Source: CAZNLL01 sp964573885 (lineage in GTDB: Bacteria > Desulfobacterota > DSM-4660 > Desulfatiglandales > Desulfatiglandaceae). From it: a DNA stretch of 15,723 nucleotides. Shown one piece after another: positions 14,339 to 15,723 of this stretch. A program made the position numbers and the translations under genes. The stretch is taken from positions 1 through 15,723 of the forward strand of contig CAZNLL010000097.1 in the NCBI GenBank assembly GCA_964573885.1. Reading direction: 5' to 3'. The notes below the pieces were generated by a model. That model was given only the letters and a program-made list of their open reading frames with translations. It was not told where the DNA came from and did not search any database. How positions within the stretch are numbered: position 1 is the first letter of the stretch; every line of letters begins with the position of its first letter.

Positions 14339-15094
14339 ATGCAACTAAAGGACAAGGTGGCATTTCTCACAGCCGCGGCAGGAGCGGGAATCGGGTCAGA
14401 AACGGCCCGGGTCATGGCCCGGGAAGGGGCCAAGATTGTCTTGACCGACGCCCATGCCAGAAGACCGGCGGCCCTGGCCGAGGAAATCGGGAGACAATTC
14501 GGGGTCGAGGCCATGGGCATGCAGTGTGATGTTCAGAGCAAAGACCAGGTGGAAGAGGCCGTTCAAAAAGCCCTGGAAAAATTTGGCCGCATCGACATCC
14601 TGTTCAATAACGCCGGTGTGAACAAGCTTTCCCCGGTTGTAGAAATGACGGATGAGAACTGGGAAATGGTCATTAATACCTGTCTCAGGGGAACCTTCTA
14701 TACCTGCAGGGCGGTGCTCCCCGGCATGATCAGCCAACAATTCGGCCGAATCGTGAATGTGGCCTCTGTGGCCGGCTTCATGGGGCTTGCCAACGGACAG
14801 GCCCATTATGCCGCGGCCAAGGCCGGAATAATGGCACTGACCCGTTGCGTGGCCCTGGAAAACGCCTCCTATCACATCACCGCCAATACCATCGCCCCCG
14901 GGTTCATCAACAACGAATTTTTATCCCGGATCTATCCGCCTCAAGAGATAGAACGAATGTATGCCGCCATCCCTTACGCACGAAAAGGGACGCCTCGGGA
15001 TATCGCCAACATCGCCCTTTTCCTGTGCTCCGATGAAGGGGAGTATGTCACGGGCCAGACCATCTGCGCCACCGGAGGAAGCTGGGTCCACTGA
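14339..15094 (+). CDS. Short-chain dehydrogenase/reductase with TAAAGAGIG-type nucleotide motif
   Basis: This 251-residue SDR has NNAG (90-93) and the catalytic Ser143, Tyr157, Lys161 (YAAAK). Asp37 at the end of strand 2 suggests NAD. The usual TGxxxGxG loop is replaced by TAAAGAGIG (11-19), with Ala for the first Gly and one extra residue. As far as I recall, the same variant is known in some actinobacterial SDRs, including the IpdF group of steroid-ring degradation, so it marks a subfamily rather than damage. It is divergent from the regulator–operon unit and shares a control region with it, which suggests a role in the same pathway, perhaps oxidising a hydroxyacyl-CoA. The start at ATG 14339 is secure, with AAAGGAGG 6 bases upstream. 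Confidence 0.88.
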   Translation: MQLKDKVAFLTAAAGAGIGSETARVMAREGAKIVLTDAHARRPAALAEEIGRQFGVEAMGMQCDVQSKDQVEEAVQKALEKFGRIDILFNNAGVNKLSPVVEMTDENWEMVINTCLRGTFYTCRAVLPGMISQQFGRIVNVASVAGFMGLANGQAHYAAAKAGIMALTRCVALENASYHITANTIAPGFINNEFLSRIYPPQEIERMYAAIPYARKGTPRDIANIALFLCSDEGEYVTGQTICATGGSWVH

Positions 15095-15129
15095 TAAGTA
15101 TCGCTGAAACTGCAGGTCCTCCCCTACAG

Positions 15130-15150
15130 AGGCCGACTATCAGTAGGCCT
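15130..15150. repeat. Inverted repeat between convergent genes
   Basis: AGGCC-G-ACT and AGT-A-GGCCT pair with one G-A mismatch around the three-base loop ATC. It lies between the converging SDR and Hsp20 genes and might help end both transcripts, but neither side has a T-run, so an intrinsic terminator is not supported. Confidence 0.35.
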
Positions 15151-15173
15151 ATTGTAAAGGAGACGGGCCGGGC

Positions 15174-15623
15174 TTATGCTGTTTTCACTTCGATCTTCTT
15201 AACGCTCTGTTCTTCCGTTTTGGGCAAGTTGAGCCGCAGTATCCCGTCTTTGTATTCCGCCTTCACTTTGTTTGCATCCACGTCTGCAGGGAGTTCAAAG
15301 GATCGGGAAAAAGATCCATATCTCCTTTCAACGCGGTGATAGTCCTTGTCTTTATCCTTCTGCTCCTGTTTTCTTTCCCCTTTGATCGTAAGGAGCCTCC
15401 CATTTAAGGATATATCAATATCCTTTGCATCCATGCCAGGGATCTCCGCATGGATTACAATCTCTGTACCGGTTTCGGAGAGATCTATGGCAGGCACCCA
15501 GTCCGCCCCTTCAATAAAACGGCCGAAAGGGCTCCTGGTAAAAAAGTCATTAAAGAGCCTGTCAATCTCGCCCCTGAAACGGTCCAGTTCGGTTCGGCCG
15601 CGCCAAGGAATTAAGCTTGCCAT
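15174..15623 (-). CDS. Small heat-shock protein, Hsp20/alpha-crystallin family
   Basis: This ATP-independent holdase chaperone binds unfolding proteins in the cytoplasm. The 149-residue protein has a short N-terminal arm (MASLIPWRGRTELDRFRGEIDRLFNDFF), an alpha-crystallin domain from about 42 to 137 (WVPAIDLSETGTEIVIHAEIPG, LLTIKGERK, YGSFSRSFELP, and the A-x-x-x-G-I-L-R-L-N-L-P motif), and a C-terminal KIEV tail of the I-x-I/V type used for oligomer contacts. ATG 15623 has AAGGAGG 10 bases upstream. It is convergent with the SDR gene and seems unrelated to the catabolic operon. No CIRCE element or clear sigma-32 promoter is visible in the 100 bases upstream. Confidence 0.95.
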   Translation of the reverse strand: MASLIPWRGRTELDRFRGEIDRLFNDFFTRSPFGRFIEGADWVPAIDLSETGTEIVIHAEIPGMDAKDIDISLNGRLLTIKGERKQEQKDKDKDYHRVERRYGSFSRSFELPADVDANKVKAEYKDGILRLNLPKTEEQSVKKIEVKTA

Positions 15624-15662
15624 ACCAGATTCACCTCCTTTTGAGGGTTTAATCCTCCCCTG

Positions 15663-15679
15663 AGAGATTGTAAATCTCT
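15663..15679. repeat. Inverted repeat upstream of the Hsp20 gene
   Basis: AGAGATT and AATCTCT form perfect seven-base arms around GTA, within an AT-rich stretch about 40 bases before the Hsp20 start. It could be an operator or a leader hairpin, possibly thermosensitive. It does not match CIRCE. Confidence 0.35.
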
Positions 15680-15723
15680 AAATTAATTAAATAATTACAA
15701 TAAGTTGAATCCTACTGTCCTAA

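Noticed and set aside
15624..15723. CIRCE or sigma-32 promoter upstream of Hsp20
   Set aside because: No TTAGCACTC/GAGTGCTAA pair and no CTTGAA/CCCCAT-like pair at proper spacing were seen.
1..15723. CRISPR array, tRNA, rRNA or insertion sequence
   Set aside because: No regularly spaced repeats, cloverleaf-like sequences, rRNA segments, transposase motifs or flanking terminal repeats were found on either strand.

Overview
The window looks like chromosomal DNA of a GC-rich anaerobic member of the Desulfobacterota/Deltaproteobacteria. The reasons are a UGA-interrupted rhodanese–ferritin-like gene of a kind typical of that group, a UbiE/MenG quinone methyltransferase, and a long operon of CoA-thioester enzymes of the sort found in anaerobic degraders of aromatic, alicyclic or branched compounds. 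This assignment is an inference. Two runs of N (10 and 100) show a draft or metagenomic assembly.

Left part (1-4082). The window opens inside an RND (AcrB/HAE1-type) efflux pump gene. It is followed by the wreck of an LpxR-type outer-membrane lipid A deacylase gene, which has a frameshift and a large internal loss. A minus-strand gene then encodes a single-domain rhodanese joined to a ferritin-like diiron domain. The catalytic cysteine codon of this gene is TGA, and a hairpin with the geometry of a bacterial SECIS element starts 12 bases after it, so I read it as a selenoprotein. Its promoter is close to sigma-70 consensus, with an FNR-like palindrome at the presumed transcription start. A ubiE-like gene on the plus strand follows.

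Central part (4118-14158, all minus strand). This is a tightly spaced operon of about 10 kb. In transcription order it holds an XRE–cupin regulator, a short-chain dehydrogenase, an acyl-CoA dehydrogenase with Asp where the catalytic Glu is expected, a DUF35 zinc-ribbon/OB protein, an SCP-x-type thiolase, a fused alpha-beta family I CoA-transferase, an ACMSD-like amidohydrolase, an alpha-methylacyl-CoA racemase-like protein, a nitroreductase, a possible 35-codon gene and an enoyl-CoA hydratase. Together they could activate an acid as its CoA ester (CoA-transferase), adjust its stereochemistry (racemase), and carry out dehydrogenation, hydration, oxidation and thiolysis. An alpha-methyl-branched or alicyclic acid is my best guess for the substrate, but the sequence does not fix it.

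Right part (14159-15723). A divergent promoter region with inverted repeats sharing a CGGATAA/TTATCSG core separates the regulator from a second short-chain dehydrogenase on the plus strand, which is probably controlled with the operon. A small heat-shock protein (Hsp20) gene on the minus strand ends the window. I saw no tRNA, rRNA, CRISPR array or insertion sequence.
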